A stretch of DNA of 64,000 nucleotides from Alteromonas hispanica (GTDB taxonomy: Bacteria > Pseudomonadota > Gammaproteobacteria > Enterobacterales > Alteromonadaceae), in NCBI RefSeq assembly GCF_010500915.1, contig NZ_JAAAWP010000007.1, forward strand, positions 62,001 to 126,000, given 5' to 3'. A model generated the notes under the pieces. The model had not been told where the DNA came from, ran no database searches, and saw nothing but the letters and a program-made list of their open reading frames with translations. Below, one piece after another: positions 8,304 through 17,205 of this stretch. Each line of letters begins with the position of its first letter. Position 1 is the first letter of the stretch. The position numbers and the translations under genes are program-made.

Positions 8304-8822
8304 TTATGAAAGAAGGCTGCGTTTTATTAACCCTATCACCCTTTCAAAGCTAACTAGTTGAGATGCATTTTTTGCCAGTCTAAACAACAATATTGCTGCA
8401 GCTACATTAATGCACAGAAGTATGCAAATAATGACAAACACGCTGAGGTTTACAGAATACAGCGCTATGCTCAAGCCAACATTGAGAATTACCCAGCACA
8501 CCATAGATATGACGAAAACAGCCATCGAGGCCACTATAGTAATGAGAAGAGAGCGCTTGATGAGCATTAATTCACTGTTGAAAAGGCTTAAAAAGGCTGT
8601 CCCTTGCTTTGTACGCTGCTTAACGGCATTTTTTAGCGCGTCGAAAACGTCTTCATATTCAGGGTTGGGGTAGGGATGGGACGCGTTACGGCCCGATGAT
8701 GCCCTCTTACTGGCGTCGGCAACATTATCGAAATTCGCCTGATCCCTTGGGGGAGTCAGGCGAAACGGATTTTCATCGCTCACGGTAAAATGAGCATGCC
8801 GAAAATCAGGTAATTCACTCAT
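8304..8822 (-). CDS. YqjE-like inner-membrane protein
   Basis: 172 residues. The first 75 or so residues are polar and probably disordered. Then comes a helix with NAVKQRTKQGTAFLSLFNSELMLIKRS and two hydrophobic segments (about 95-120 and 125-150), the layout of YqjE-type holin-superfamily proteins, which have an amphipathic helix followed by a membrane hairpin. It starts 12 bases after the DUF883 protein gene, so the two are co-transcribed. In enterobacteria the matching set yqjD-yqjE-yqjK is made in stationary phase. The longer N-terminal tail is unusual for the family. Confidence 0.6.
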   Translation of the reverse strand: MSELPDFRHAHFTVSDENPFRLTPPRDQANFDNVADASKRASSGRNASHPYPNPEYEDVFDALKNAVKQRTKQGTAFLSLFNSELMLIKRSLLITIVASMAVFVISMVCWVILNVGLSIALYSVNLSVFVIICILLCINVAAAILLFRLAKNASQLVSFERVIGLIKRSLLS

Positions 8823-8834
8823 AGTGGCGAGCTA

Positions 8835-9167
8835 CTACTTTTTACGAAATAGCGAAGTCACTAACACGCCCGCCGCAAATGCGAGTCCCGCTGTTGCCAC
8901 TGGATTTTCAATCGCGTAATTACGCACTTTTGACGATTGCCACTTTTGTTCGGCAAGACGCTTGCGTTCTGACATGTTTTCTGCAGACGCTGTTGCTGTG
9001 CGACGTATATTTTCCTCAGCCACGCTAGCATTATCTGCAAGCTTATCTACAGACTCATGGAGTGATTCTTTTAGTTGGTCCGTAACGGGGTGGCTAGGTT
9101 CTGATGTTGCTTTACCATTTGCCGATGTATTTTTCGCCGCTGTGGTTTTCGCAGTTTGTGTAGCCAT
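8835..9167 (-). CDS. DUF883 protein (ElaB/YqjD family)
   Basis: 110 residues. An N-terminal Thr/Ala/Lys-rich tail is followed by an amphipathic helix (about 30-90) and a C-terminal membrane segment NPVATAGLAFAAGVLVTSLFRKK, the hallmark of ElaB/YqjD/YgaM proteins. In E. coli these tail-anchored proteins bind ribosomes at the membrane and are made in stationary phase under RpoS. AAGGAGA lies seven bases before the ATG. It is the first gene of a minus-strand unit with the YqjE-like and the 94-residue proteins. Confidence 0.8.
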   Translation of the reverse strand: MATQTAKTTAAKNTSANGKATSEPSHPVTDQLKESLHESVDKLADNASVAEENIRRTATASAENMSERKRLAEQKWQSSKVRNYAIENPVATAGLAFAAGVLVTSLFRKK

Positions 9168-9328
9168 AGTAGTCTCCTTGATTTTACTAGGTTCAAATAG
9201 ATAGGAGCAACTGTTATGCCATAGGTTAGGTAATTGATTTTGCTGGCTTTTAGATATTTTGATTTAGAAAGTTAAGTAGAATGCACACAGATTTGTGAGC
9301 ACTCTGTAAGAATTGCGCAGTTGGTCAG

Positions 9329-11464
9329 TTATACTAGTATGCTCTCTAGATCGTTTTTAGTAACCGGTTTAAGCAAAGCATTGTCTATACCAATAGACCG
9401 CATAGTGCTTTCATCAGCTTGGTGCCCACTGACTATGGTTAATTTACATGATGTCTGCTGCAGTTTAATTTTTTTGGCCAATTCATAACCATCGTAGTCC
9501 GGTAGGGTTAAATCCATCAGAATATGATCGAAACTTTGTTCATCAACAGCGTCTAGTGCATCACTACCACACAAACTCTTCACTACCTCGCATCCCAAGT
9601 GAGTAAGAAATAATTGCAGTAACTCCGCAGCATCTTCATCATCCTCAACAACAAGCACTCTTTTGGCACTCGGCTGAGTTTGCTTTTCCTCATGTTCAGC
9701 GCGCTTAACCTTTGAGGTAGGTAGTTTTTCTTGCTGAGACTTCAGCGGGCTAGGCACATCTAGCTTAACCCTAGGCTCTGGGCGCTCAGGTGCAAAAGGT
9801 TTGTTGATTGGCATACCTGAAACTTGCGTCTCGACATTTGAAAACGTCACTGGGTTATCTTCAGGTAAATAAAGTGTCAATAAGCTTGCCAGGGCAAACC
9901 TATCAATGGGTTTCCCAATAACGTCGTTAAAACCTTCGCGAATGAGAGATTCTTTTAATCCTTTACGGCTCGCCGCAGTAACTGCAATAACGGGTAGGTC
10001 TTTGCCGTGACGCCTTATGGCATGTAGTGCCTCTATGCCATTCATAACTGGCATATGGATATCCATGAGAACTAGGTTAAAAGGAGCATTTTGTTCATCT
10101 GCTTGTAATACTGCCTCGAGGGCTTTTACGCCATTCTCGGCGTAACTGATATCGGCTTTAGACTGGCTCACTAAGTGTCCGGTAAGCCTTCTGATTTCGC
10201 GCAAGTCATCCACAATAAGTACTTTGCCGGTGAGCTGCATGTTCAGGTTACTGGGCTCAACAGGAGCAACTTGCCCAAGTGAGAGCTCATCAAATGTTTG
10301 ATCGCTGAGACTTCCGGGGTTGATGAAAAAACTAAAGCTGCTGCCTTCACCCATTTTAGAAGAGACAGATATATCGCCTTCCAGCTTACAAACCAGTTCT
10401 TTACATATGGCAAGCCCAAGACCCGCGCCACCATGATTAGCACGCATAACATCTTCAATTTGTTCAAACGGGTGGAAGATGTTGTCCAACTTATCCGGCG
10501 CCATTCCAATACCAGTATCATCAACAGTAAATCTTAACACGCTCTCTAGCGCTTTAGACTCTGCGTAGTTTTCGCTCTGCTGACTTACCTTCGATGGCTC
10601 CATTTCTATGGTAAGCGTAATGCTGCCTTTGTCTGTGAATTTCACAGCGTTGGTTATCAAATTGATTAAAATTTGACGCAGACGAGTGGGATCGGTTCGA
10701 ATAAACTCTGGCAACTTCGTCTTAGGCACGACATTTAAACTCAGTCCCTTATCCTTAGCATTCAATTGCATCAACGAGTGTATATCAGTAAGAAACGCAG
10801 CTAAGTTAATTTCTTTCATATTCAACTCAAGCTTATCGGCCATTATGCGCGACATGTCGAGCAAGTCATTTAGCAGACTCAACAGGTGTTTACCGTTTGA
10901 ATGAATGATAGAAAGTTCTTGTTGAAACGGGCTATTTCTGGCGTCGTCTATCAATAGTTCCGTATATCCTAGAATGGAGGTGAGCGGCGTTCTTAATTCG
11001 TGTCCCAAATGAGCAAGAAATTTATCCTTCGCCTTGTTTTTTTGTTCTACCTTATTGCGTTCCATTCGTTCGTTTTCGATATCTCGACGAACGAGTGCGT
11101 AACGAATAGTTCGCATGAAACGCGGCGATTCAATTTCAGATTTTTGAAGATAATCGGCAGCGCCTGCGCGCATCACCATCTCATCGACAGTTGAGTCAGA
11201 TTGACCTGTAAGGATCACAACGGGTAAGTTGTACTGATTTGCTTTTAATTTGTCTATGACGTCAAGGGCGTTTTCGGCGCCCAGCAAAAAGTCTAGAAGG
11301 CACAAGTCAAATGTGTCTTGTTTTAGTGCCTCGATGGCCGAGTCACTGTCGGTAGCCCACGTGAGCAGGAACTTAGGAGAGTCGCAACGCTCTAGATAAT
11401 CAGAGGTAAGGAAGTAGTCATCTTCATCATCCTCTATCAATAGAATTTTTATTACCTCTGTCAT
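9329..11464 (-). CDS. Hybrid histidine kinase with three receiver domains (REC-HK-REC-REC)
   Basis: 711 residues, no membrane segment. Order: receiver (about 5-122, phospho-Asp D58 in LCLLDFLLG), dimerisation/H-box AHLGHELRTPLTSILGY (H155), ATPase domain with N-box LINLITNAVKF, G1 VDDTGIGM and G2 HGGAGLGL, second receiver (about 412-530, LVLMDIHMPVMNG), a polar linker, then a third receiver (about 603-711, HILMDLTLPDYDG, final Lys in LLKPV). All key residues of the three receivers and the kinase are present. Known role of such proteins: soluble phosphorelay hubs. It is the last gene of a five-gene operon, 11 bases after the single-domain response regulator; GGAG precedes the ATG. No output domain is present. 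Confidence 0.9.
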   Translation of the reverse strand: MTEVIKILLIEDDEDDYFLTSDYLERCDSPKFLLTWATDSDSAIEALKQDTFDLCLLDFLLGAENALDVIDKLKANQYNLPVVILTGQSDSTVDEMVMRAGAADYLQKSEIESPRFMRTIRYALVRRDIENERMERNKVEQKNKAKDKFLAHLGHELRTPLTSILGYTELLIDDARNSPFQQELSIIHSNGKHLLSLLNDLLDMSRIMADKLELNMKEINLAAFLTDIHSLMQLNAKDKGLSLNVVPKTKLPEFIRTDPTRLRQILINLITNAVKFTDKGSITLTIEMEPSKVSQQSENYAESKALESVLRFTVDDTGIGMAPDKLDNIFHPFEQIEDVMRANHGGAGLGLAICKELVCKLEGDISVSSKMGEGSSFSFFINPGSLSDQTFDELSLGQVAPVEPSNLNMQLTGKVLIVDDLREIRRLTGHLVSQSKADISYAENGVKALEAVLQADEQNAPFNLVLMDIHMPVMNGIEALHAIRRHGKDLPVIAVTAASRKGLKESLIREGFNDVIGKPIDRFALASLLTLYLPEDNPVTFSNVETQVSGMPINKPFAPERPEPRVKLDVPSPLKSQQEKLPTSKVKRAEHEEKQTQPSAKRVLVVEDDEDAAELLQLFLTHLGCEVVKSLCGSDALDAVDEQSFDHILMDLTLPDYDGYELAKKIKLQQTSCKLTIVSGHQADESTMRSIGIDNALLKPVTKNDLESILV

Positions 11465-11475
11465 CTAGTACTCCG

Positions 11476-11928
11476 CTACTCGTGTGGTAGTTCTACAAAT
11501 TCAATCCAATACCGACCGAGTGCCCGCATTAGGTCTACTAAACCTTCAAAGTTAACAGGTTTAGTAATATAAGAAGCGCAACCCAAGTCGTAGCCTCGAA
11601 GCATGTCTTCTTCTTCCTTTGAAGTGGTTAAAATAACCACAGGAATGCTGCGCAATTTCGGATCATTCTTTAACTCTTGTAGCGCTTCACGACCGTCTTT
11701 ACGAGGCATGTTGAGGTCTAGCAAAATAAGACTGGGGCGAGGGTATTTTTCAGCATCGCTATATTTCCCCTCGTGACGAAGAAATTCGAGCAACTCAACA
11801 CCGTCTTCGACGCAAAAAAGCGTATTTAAAACCCGCGACTCTTTCAGCGCGTCAACAGTGAGTAAACGATCATCCTCATCGTCATCGGCCATTAAAATAT
11901 TAATTGATTGTGCTTGCTTACGCGTCAT
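11476..11928 (-). CDS. Single-domain response regulator, Rcp1 type
   Basis: 150 residues from the chosen start. Acidic pocket DDDEDD near the N-terminus, phospho-Asp in LILLDLNMPRKDG (D71), Thr in VVILTTS and Lys in ITKPV. The loop around RHEGKYSDAEKYPRP is the insertion typical of Rcp1-type regulators that pair with bacteriophytochrome and similar kinases. No output domain. Start: an ATG five codons earlier (11943) is possible, but the one at 11926-11928 has GGAG at the right distance and overlaps the kinase gene by 11 bases, typical of coupling. Probable partner of the adjacent CHASE3 kinase or of the hybrid kinase. Confidence 0.85.
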   Translation of the reverse strand: MTRKQAQSINILMADDDEDDRLLTVDALKESRVLNTLFCVEDGVELLEFLRHEGKYSDAEKYPRPSLILLDLNMPRKDGREALQELKNDPKLRSIPVVILTTSKEEEDMLRGYDLGCASYITKPVNFEGLVDLMRALGRYWIEFVELPHE

Positions 11929-13444
11929 GCGAAGGATCTCCATTATCGTTATTAGAGCCGAAAGGCTCGCTATCTAGGGGCAAAATAATTTCAAACTTAG
12001 CGCCATTGCCGGGCTCACTGCTTGCGGCTATTGTACCGTTATGTCGCTCTACAATGCGCCGGCATACGGCAAGACCTATCCCAGTGCCTTTGTATTCGCT
12101 TCTGCCGTGCAATCGTTGGAACGGCGCAAATATTTTCTCAGAGAAGGTTTGATCAAAACCGATACCGTTATCTTCAACGGTAATTTTTATCCATTGGTAT
12201 TCATCAGACTTGAGTATGTTTTCAAGCTCTACGCTATCTGAATCTGGGTCCAGCTTGGCGCAATTTACCTGCACTTTTGGCACGATATCCGCTGGCTGAA
12301 ACTTCAGTGCATTAGACAGTAGATTCAAAAACAATTGCTCTAACTGTGATTTATCACCGCGTATCTTTGGCATATCCGAAACGGTTATTTCAGCCGATTT
12401 TTCTTCAATGGCAATTTCTAAATCGCTCAATACTGAGTTGAGTACAGTGTTTAGCTCTACCTCTGAAAAATCTTTTCCACGGGTTGATACACGAGAGAAA
12501 GAGAGCAAATCAGAAATTAGCATTGACATTCGCTCTGCTGCATTTAGCATGCGGGCAAGAAAGTCTTTACCTCTTTCATCTATCACATCACCATAGCCAG
12601 ATTCTATTCTGTTGCCGAAGGCGCGAATTTTTCTAAGTGGTTCTTGAAGGTCGTGGGAGGCAACAAATGCAAAGTCTTCTAACTCTCTATTACTCCTAGC
12701 AAGTTCATCAGAATACACACTTAACTCTTGAGTACGCTCTTCAATTTTCACTTCTAATTCTTCATTGATTGCCTCAAGCTCGGCCTGGTGTTTTTCGTTT
12801 TCTCTGGTATTGATTTTAAGTAACAGAAAAATAGTAACGATGAGCAGAAGGGTGGTCGCCGATGAAATGATCAGGGTATTCACCGAGTCGCGGCGTAGCT
12901 TCATCAAGTTTGCTAAATGGGTACCCTGTATATTCCGTTCTGAACTATCTACCTCTTCGAAAATCTTCTCGAATTGGTTGTATAACTCAAGACCTCGGTC
13001 AGATTTAAGTAAGCTTAATGCTTCTCTTTTATTGTTTTCGCGAGCGAGTTCTACAACCTCGACCATGCGGTTTATTTTTTCTTTTGTCAGTGCCAGCAAG
13101 TCGTTGACGCGTTTGCTTTGCTCTGGCGAATCTGATGCAAATACACTTACCTCCACTTCATCTGCAAGGGCGGCAAACGTATTCAGGGTTTGCGTATATT
13201 CGTTTAAGTAGGCTTCGTCTTCTGTCAACAAATAGCCCCGTTGCCCAGATTCAGCGCGCAATAGCGCAACATGGAGTTTGTTTACCGCACCAATAATACG
13301 ATTTGTGCTAAACAGTTTAGCTTCTAACGCAGACAGGTCATCTAGTGTATCTACTACGTAAAAAGAATTGGCTGTGATAACAACGATCACAAGCACGACC
13401 ATCAGGATCCAGCTGTAAAGCGAAGATAAAACTTTATTTATCAT
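11918..13444 (-). CDS. Membrane histidine kinase with CHASE3 sensor domain
   Basis: 508 residues. Membrane helix about 10-31, periplasmic CHASE3 domain about 40-182 (AESGQRGYLLTEDEAYL is the family's signature), second helix about 188-210, coiled coil, then H-box SHDLQEPLRKIRAF (H264), N-box LFLNLLSNALKF, G1 DNGIGF and G2 KGTGIGLAVC. All catalytic boxes are present. CHASE3 domains sense unknown signals outside the cytoplasm. The ATG overlaps the TGA of the 77-residue gene (ATGA at 13441-13444), so the two are translationally coupled. The kinase probably phosphorylates the sigma-54 regulator and/or the single-domain regulator. Confidence 0.9.
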   Translation of the reverse strand: MINKVLSSLYSWILMVVLVIVVITANSFYVVDTLDDLSALEAKLFSTNRIIGAVNKLHVALLRAESGQRGYLLTEDEAYLNEYTQTLNTFAALADEVEVSVFASDSPEQSKRVNDLLALTKEKINRMVEVVELARENNKREALSLLKSDRGLELYNQFEKIFEEVDSSERNIQGTHLANLMKLRRDSVNTLIISSATTLLLIVTIFLLLKINTRENEKHQAELEAINEELEVKIEERTQELSVYSDELARSNRELEDFAFVASHDLQEPLRKIRAFGNRIESGYGDVIDERGKDFLARMLNAAERMSMLISDLLSFSRVSTRGKDFSEVELNTVLNSVLSDLEIAIEEKSAEITVSDMPKIRGDKSQLEQLFLNLLSNALKFQPADIVPKVQVNCAKLDPDSDSVELENILKSDEYQWIKITVEDNGIGFDQTFSEKIFAPFQRLHGRSEYKGTGIGLAVCRRIVERHNGTIAASSEPGNGAKFEIILPLDSEPFGSNNDNGDPSHDA

Positions 13445-13674
13445 TTAGCTGAATCCGATACTGTCTCGCTTAACTCTGAAGTCATTTCAGAAAGGGTGTT
13501 ACTGCAATCTTTAGAGCTCGCAATAATTTTATCCAATGCATCCACAGCTTTTTGTGTAGGAATATCGCCGTTCAAAGCCATTTTTATCAACTCTGCTTGC
13601 ATGGATATTCTATTTAACGGTTTACGTGCATCGTGAACATACACACTCATTTTTGAAAATTCTTCATTGGTCAT
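13441..13674 (-). CDS. Stand-alone histidine-kinase H-box/dimerisation-like mini-protein
   Basis: 77 residues. Residues 13-30 read HDARKPLNRISMQAELIK (H14), which fits the phospho-His helix of kinase DHp domains (H-D/E-x-R-x-P-L-x-x-I). A second helix (about 40-70, DALDKIIASSKDCSNTLSEM) would complete a DHp hairpin. There is no ATPase domain. Four-base overlap with the CHASE3 kinase gene and 14 bases after the sigma-54 regulator gene. What it does is unknown to me: a phosphotransfer protein in a relay, a dimerisation competitor or a trans-acting substrate of the neighbouring kinase are all possible. A degraded kinase remnant is the plain alternative. Confidence 0.65.
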   Translation of the reverse strand: MTNEEFSKMSVYVHDARKPLNRISMQAELIKMALNGDIPTQKAVDALDKIIASSKDCSNTLSEMTSELSETVSDSAK

Positions 13675-13688
13675 AACTTCGCCTTTAA

Positions 13689-15023
13689 TTACTGCTCGTC
13701 TTTACTTAAATCGCCATAGGCATGAAGACGGTTGTAAAGCGTTTTTGTGCTAATCCCTAGCATCTCAGCAGCCATGGTTTTATTACCGTTCACTTTTTCA
13801 AGAGTCGCATAAATAAGCTCTTTCTCTACATCTTCTATTGTGCGGCCTGCTTGAAGAGAAGGTGTTGTACTCTGCTTTTGAGCGAATGGCGATTCGATAG
13901 TTTTAGGAAGCTCTAAAGCGTTGCTTTCCGGATCGCTCATAATTGCCGCGCGGTGAACGAAATGACGGAGTTCCCGCACATTCCCTGGCCAGTCATATGC
14001 TTTTAAGGTTTCAAGTTGTGCTTCATCCCACTCAAAACTGGCGTTATTGTCTTTATTAAACTCTTCAATAAACGTCTTTGCTAATAAAGTAATATCTTCT
14101 TTTCTATCGCGAAGGGGAGGAATAGTGATAGGAAAAACGGCTAGTCGAAAGTATATGTCTTCCCGTAATACTTTGCTTTGAGCGATTTCTTCCATTGTTC
14201 TGTTTGTAGCAGATACCACACGGCAGTTAACAGGAATTGTTTTGGTACCGCCTACTCGAATTACCACTTTGTTTTCGAGCACCCGCAGCAGGTTAGGCTG
14301 CATATCGATGGGCATCTCTGTAATTTCGTCTAAAAAGAGCGTACCGCTTTCGGCTTGCTCAAATACGCCTTCTTTACGTCCCACAGCGCCGGTAAATGCC
14401 CCTTTTTCGTGGCCAAATAGCTCGCTGGCAATTAATTCTTTCGAGAAAGCACCGCAGTTTGTCGCAATATAATTACCTTCGCTGTCTGAGGCTTTATGAA
14501 TAGCCGCAGCTACGACTTCTTTACCAACTCCGCTTTCGCCCAATAACATGACGTTGGCACTGGTTTTACTTACTCGAGAAATTAATTTATACAGCTCCTG
14601 CATGGCAGGCGACTCACCAATAAGTAAGTCAAAGTGCTTTTCAATTTTGTCTCGCTTGGGGGCTGCTTTTTCGGGTTTTCTGCTAAGAACGGCTTCAATA
14701 TCTTCTCGTTGAATAGGTTTAACAAGATAGTCTATATTCGGTCCGCACAAACCTTTGATGACACTTTTCACTGATGGGTGGCCGGTAATAAGCGTCACCC
14801 GTGGACGCTTTGGCAACATGTCTAGCTCATCGAACAAGTGAGCTCCACTACCGTCTGGCAGCATAAAATCAAGCAGAATATGATCAAAAGTTTCTTTTTG
14901 TAACCAGTCTCTCGCCTCTTGAAGTGTGGCGGCTGTTAAAACGTCGTGCCCTAAAAATTCAATAATGGTACAAGCTACTTCAGTAAATTCAGCATCGTCG
15001 TCGACAAGTAATACGGTAAGCAC
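13689..15023 (-). CDS. NtrC-type sigma-54-dependent response regulator
   Basis: 444 residues. Receiver 1-115 with phospho-Asp D52 (ILLDFMLPDGSG) and Lys in YLVKP; AAA+ domain about 133-365 with Walker A GESGVGKE (162-169), the sigma-54 contact loop GAFTGA (208-213) and Walker B LFLDEI; C-terminal Fis-type helix-turn-helix NGNKTMAAEMLGISTKTLYNRL. It activates sigma-54 promoters when phosphorylated. GTG start with AAGGA in front. First gene of the five-gene signalling operon. I did not find a convincing -24/-12 promoter in the 628 bases upstream, so targets may be elsewhere. Confidence 0.92.
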   Translation of the reverse strand: MLTVLLVDDDAEFTEVACTIIEFLGHDVLTAATLQEARDWLQKETFDHILLDFMLPDGSGAHLFDELDMLPKRPRVTLITGHPSVKSVIKGLCGPNIDYLVKPIQREDIEAVLSRKPEKAAPKRDKIEKHFDLLIGESPAMQELYKLISRVSKTSANVMLLGESGVGKEVVAAAIHKASDSEGNYIATNCGAFSKELIASELFGHEKGAFTGAVGRKEGVFEQAESGTLFLDEITEMPIDMQPNLLRVLENKVVIRVGGTKTIPVNCRVVSATNRTMEEIAQSKVLREDIYFRLAVFPITIPPLRDRKEDITLLAKTFIEEFNKDNNASFEWDEAQLETLKAYDWPGNVRELRHFVHRAAIMSDPESNALELPKTIESPFAQKQSTTPSLQAGRTIEDVEKELIYATLEKVNGNKTMAAEMLGISTKTLYNRLHAYGDLSKDEQ

Positions 15024-15651
15024 GTGGGATTCCTTCTCTATCTAATCCGTTGATATAAAAATTAGAACAATATCAATAATATAAATTCCTACTTATACAA
15101 AAGTCTATCATTAAGTTAAGCAAATGTAGCTTTTATATTTCTACTTTTTTAAGCGTGTTCAAATCTTGAAAACTATACGGGGGCTGTGGTGATGAATTTT
15201 AACCCTGCGTTAATTCAGCATTCTTTTAGTGCTTATCCAATATTTATATAAGCGCATAGAATTAACCATTACTCAGGTCACAAGTGTTAAACGTTAACAT
15301 GTTGCGCCTTTTTTCTTATGGTCTGTATAGCCTGTTTATGTTTTCGCGCCGTAGAGTATTGGAAAAGCCGTTGCAAAATTCATTCCTTCAATTTGCCGGC
15401 TTTTTTCTGCGCAATTGGCTTCCATTCACTCCTTGCAATACGAGCCAGAGAGAGAGGATCGCAATCTTTAGCGGATGCAATACGCGCTGTCTTAGCAACA
15501 TCATATTTTGCGTTGTCATGACAAATTTACTTGATTGTCTGCAAATATTACTCGGTGGGTACTTTTTATGACTTGTACTTTACTCTCATATTACCCGCTC
15601 GCATCGGGAAATATTTTACTTAATAGGGTTTGTGAAGCACTAAGGAGAACT
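15024..15651. other. Gene-poor interval between the signalling operon and a LysR gene
   Basis: 628 bases. The part near 15024-15290 is AT-rich and is the likely promoter region of the signalling operon, but I could not pick a clear -35/-10 pair. The middle (15380-15526, minus strand) holds a short open stretch with protein-like composition but no ATG, GTG or TTG start. Nothing else supportable seen. Confidence 0.6.
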
Positions 15652-16584
15652 TTAGGGATCACATGCACCATTTTCCATGGCGATGAAGTCAGAAGACGGT
15701 AAGCTCATCGCCTGATAGCGAAGCTCCCCAATAAATGAACGTGCTGCCGGGCCGAGTGCGTCACCATCTTCAAAAGACAAATAAAGTAAGGTTTTTCGTA
15801 GCGCTGCATTATTATTTAGCGGGAGTGGTTTTAATGTGCCACTTTCCAATTCTTTTTTGATAATGGCAATGGGGAGCCATGCGAAGCCAAGCCCTTGAGC
15901 GATAATATCGAGGGACGTTCTTACATGGCTGACAGTCCAGCGCTGGTCAGCACCTAACCAACCTGCATCGGCTTTACGTTCAGCAGACGAATCCCGTACT
16001 ACAATTTGTCTGTGAGATTTTAAATCTTCCAACGTAAGCACTCTGTCAAGTTGATGCAGAGGGTGATCTTTATGGGCGACAGCTGCAAATTCTATTTCAC
16101 ATAGGTCTTCGCTAAATCCACTGGGATAAGGGAAGGGAGAAATGCCGATATCAACATTGCCGCTTGAGAGCATAGAGTTTGTTCCGCTCAGCACGGTCTC
16201 TTCAAGCTCTACCCGTAATAAAGGAAACTCTTGAGATACTTTGTTGAGAACATTATAAAGAAGCTGAGAGGGGAAGATAATATCTGCCGCTACTCTAAGC
16301 GTTGTTTCTGTGCCATACCGAAGACTATTGGCCACCGATTCTAACTTTTGGGCCTCGTCGAGCAAAAATGACGCTCGACGGTACATGAGCTCTCCTTGCG
16401 GCGATAGCTTTACCTTGCGGCCACTATTTTCAAACAGCACCACGCCAATAGCATTCTCGAGCTTCTGTACGGCATGATGAACGCTAGACTGGCTTTTATG
16501 GACGACTGCCGACGCCTGATTAAAACCTCCAGCGTCTACTACCGCTTTAAACATTCTCCATTGTTCTAATGTAGATTTCAGCAT
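15652..16584 (-). CDS. LysR-family transcriptional regulator
   Basis: 310 residues. Helix-turn-helix about 7-66 (WRMFKAVVDAGGFNQASAVVHKSQSSVHHAVQKLENAIGVVLFEN), then a periplasmic-binding-type effector domain to the C-terminus. Length and layout are normal for the family. Target and effector cannot be told from the sequence: the gene stands alone and its divergent or downstream neighbours do not form a clear regulon. The divergent side faces the rhodanese gene 96 bases away, but both are on the minus strand, so no shared operator is implied. Confidence 0.88.
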   Translation of the reverse strand: MLKSTLEQWRMFKAVVDAGGFNQASAVVHKSQSSVHHAVQKLENAIGVVLFENSGRKVKLSPQGELMYRRASFLLDEAQKLESVANSLRYGTETTLRVAADIIFPSQLLYNVLNKVSQEFPLLRVELEETVLSGTNSMLSSGNVDIGISPFPYPSGFSEDLCEIEFAAVAHKDHPLHQLDRVLTLEDLKSHRQIVVRDSSAERKADAGWLGADQRWTVSHVRTSLDIIAQGLGFAWLPIAIIKKELESGTLKPLPLNNNAALRKTLLYLSFEDGDALGPAARSFIGELRYQAMSLPSSDFIAMENGACDP

Positions 16585-16680
16585 ATATCGTCCACTGTAA
16601 TTTCAAGACTAACCTAACCGAATAAACGATTTAGTAATATGGAATGAGAGCTAACGCTACAGTGCGTAGGTCGCATTTTA

Positions 16681-17031
16681 CTAAGCTCGATGAACTTGCT
16701 TTATGGTTGCCAATGAACACGTTACTACAGAAACATTCTCATAACCCATCTTTATAAGCTGTTCGGCGGACAGTTTCGCTCTTGCACCAGAAGCACAGTG
16801 CAGATAAATCGGTGTGGATGGATCTTTTGCCTTTTCTAGCATCTGCATCTCCAATACGCCTCTTGGAATATGCAGCGAGGCTTCGACATGATTTTCTGCT
16901 ACCTCTGCTGGCTCTCTCACGTCAATCAACATACCCTGATTGCTTTCAATTTCTTGTGCAGCTTGCTTTGCTGACACTGTTCTAATATCCACGTCGATAT
17001 TTTCTAGGCGTGTTTTTAAATCAATAAGCAT
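16681..17031 (-). CDS. Rhodanese-domain sulfurtransferase
   Basis: 116 residues, one rhodanese domain. Landmarks: LIDVREPAEVAENHVEASLHIPRG and the active loop CASGAR (C79), which carries persulfide and ends in Arg as in thiosulfate/persulfide sulfurtransferases. No signal peptide, so cytoplasmic. It is divergent from an ArsR-type regulator with persulfide-sensor cysteines, with 174 bases between. I infer a role in handling reactive sulfur under control of that regulator, as rhodanese-like genes are with BigR/SqrR systems. Confidence 0.85.
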   Translation of the reverse strand: MLIDLKTRLENIDVDIRTVSAKQAAQEIESNQGMLIDVREPAEVAENHVEASLHIPRGVLEMQMLEKAKDPSTPIYLHCASGARAKLSAEQLIKMGYENVSVVTCSLATIKQVHRA

Positions 17032-17057
17032 ATGATTATTCCAAATTTTATAATATA

Positions 17058-17067
17058 AGTTTAAACT
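17058..17067. promoter_or_regulatory. AGTTTAAACT palindrome near the rhodanese gene
   Basis: A perfect 10-base palindrome 27 bases before the rhodanese ATG, inside an AT-rich stretch that would hold its promoter on the minus strand. Possibly a second operator for the adjacent ArsR-type regulator, but it does not match the repeat at 17147-17162, so this is weak. Confidence 0.3.
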
Positions 17068-17146
17068 AATGTATATTTGAGATTATTCAAACGCAAGATA
17101 ATATAACTCATCGAATCCTGATTTTAGGTAATTTATGAAAAAAATC

Positions 17147-17162
17147 TTATACTTTAGTATAA
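17147..17162. promoter_or_regulatory. Putative operator overlapping the promoter of the ArsR-type gene
   Basis: TTATACT (17147-17153) and AGTATAA (17156-17162) are exact reverse complements with two bases between. A consensus -10 box TATAAT (17158-17163) overlaps the right arm, 43 bases before the regulator's ATG. This is the normal place for an autorepressing ArsR-family operator, and binding there would block RNA polymerase. Confidence 0.6.
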
Positions 17163-17205
17163 TATTGAAGTACTTTGTCACTTTCAGCAAAAGCAGGGAT
17201 TCATA

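Noticed and set aside
15380-15526. Minus-strand open stretch of about 48 codons with protein-like composition (KTARIASAKDCDPLSLAR)
   Set aside because: No ATG, GTG or TTG start after the upstream stop; may be a gene remnant, but cannot be supported.
15284-15571. Plus-strand frame of 95 codons
   Set aside because: No ribosome site, odd composition rich in Leu/Phe/Cys, no family resemblance.
13689-15651. Sigma-54 (-24/-12) promoter near the NtrC-type regulator
   Set aside because: No TGGCAC-N5-TTGCW match seen by eye on either strand.
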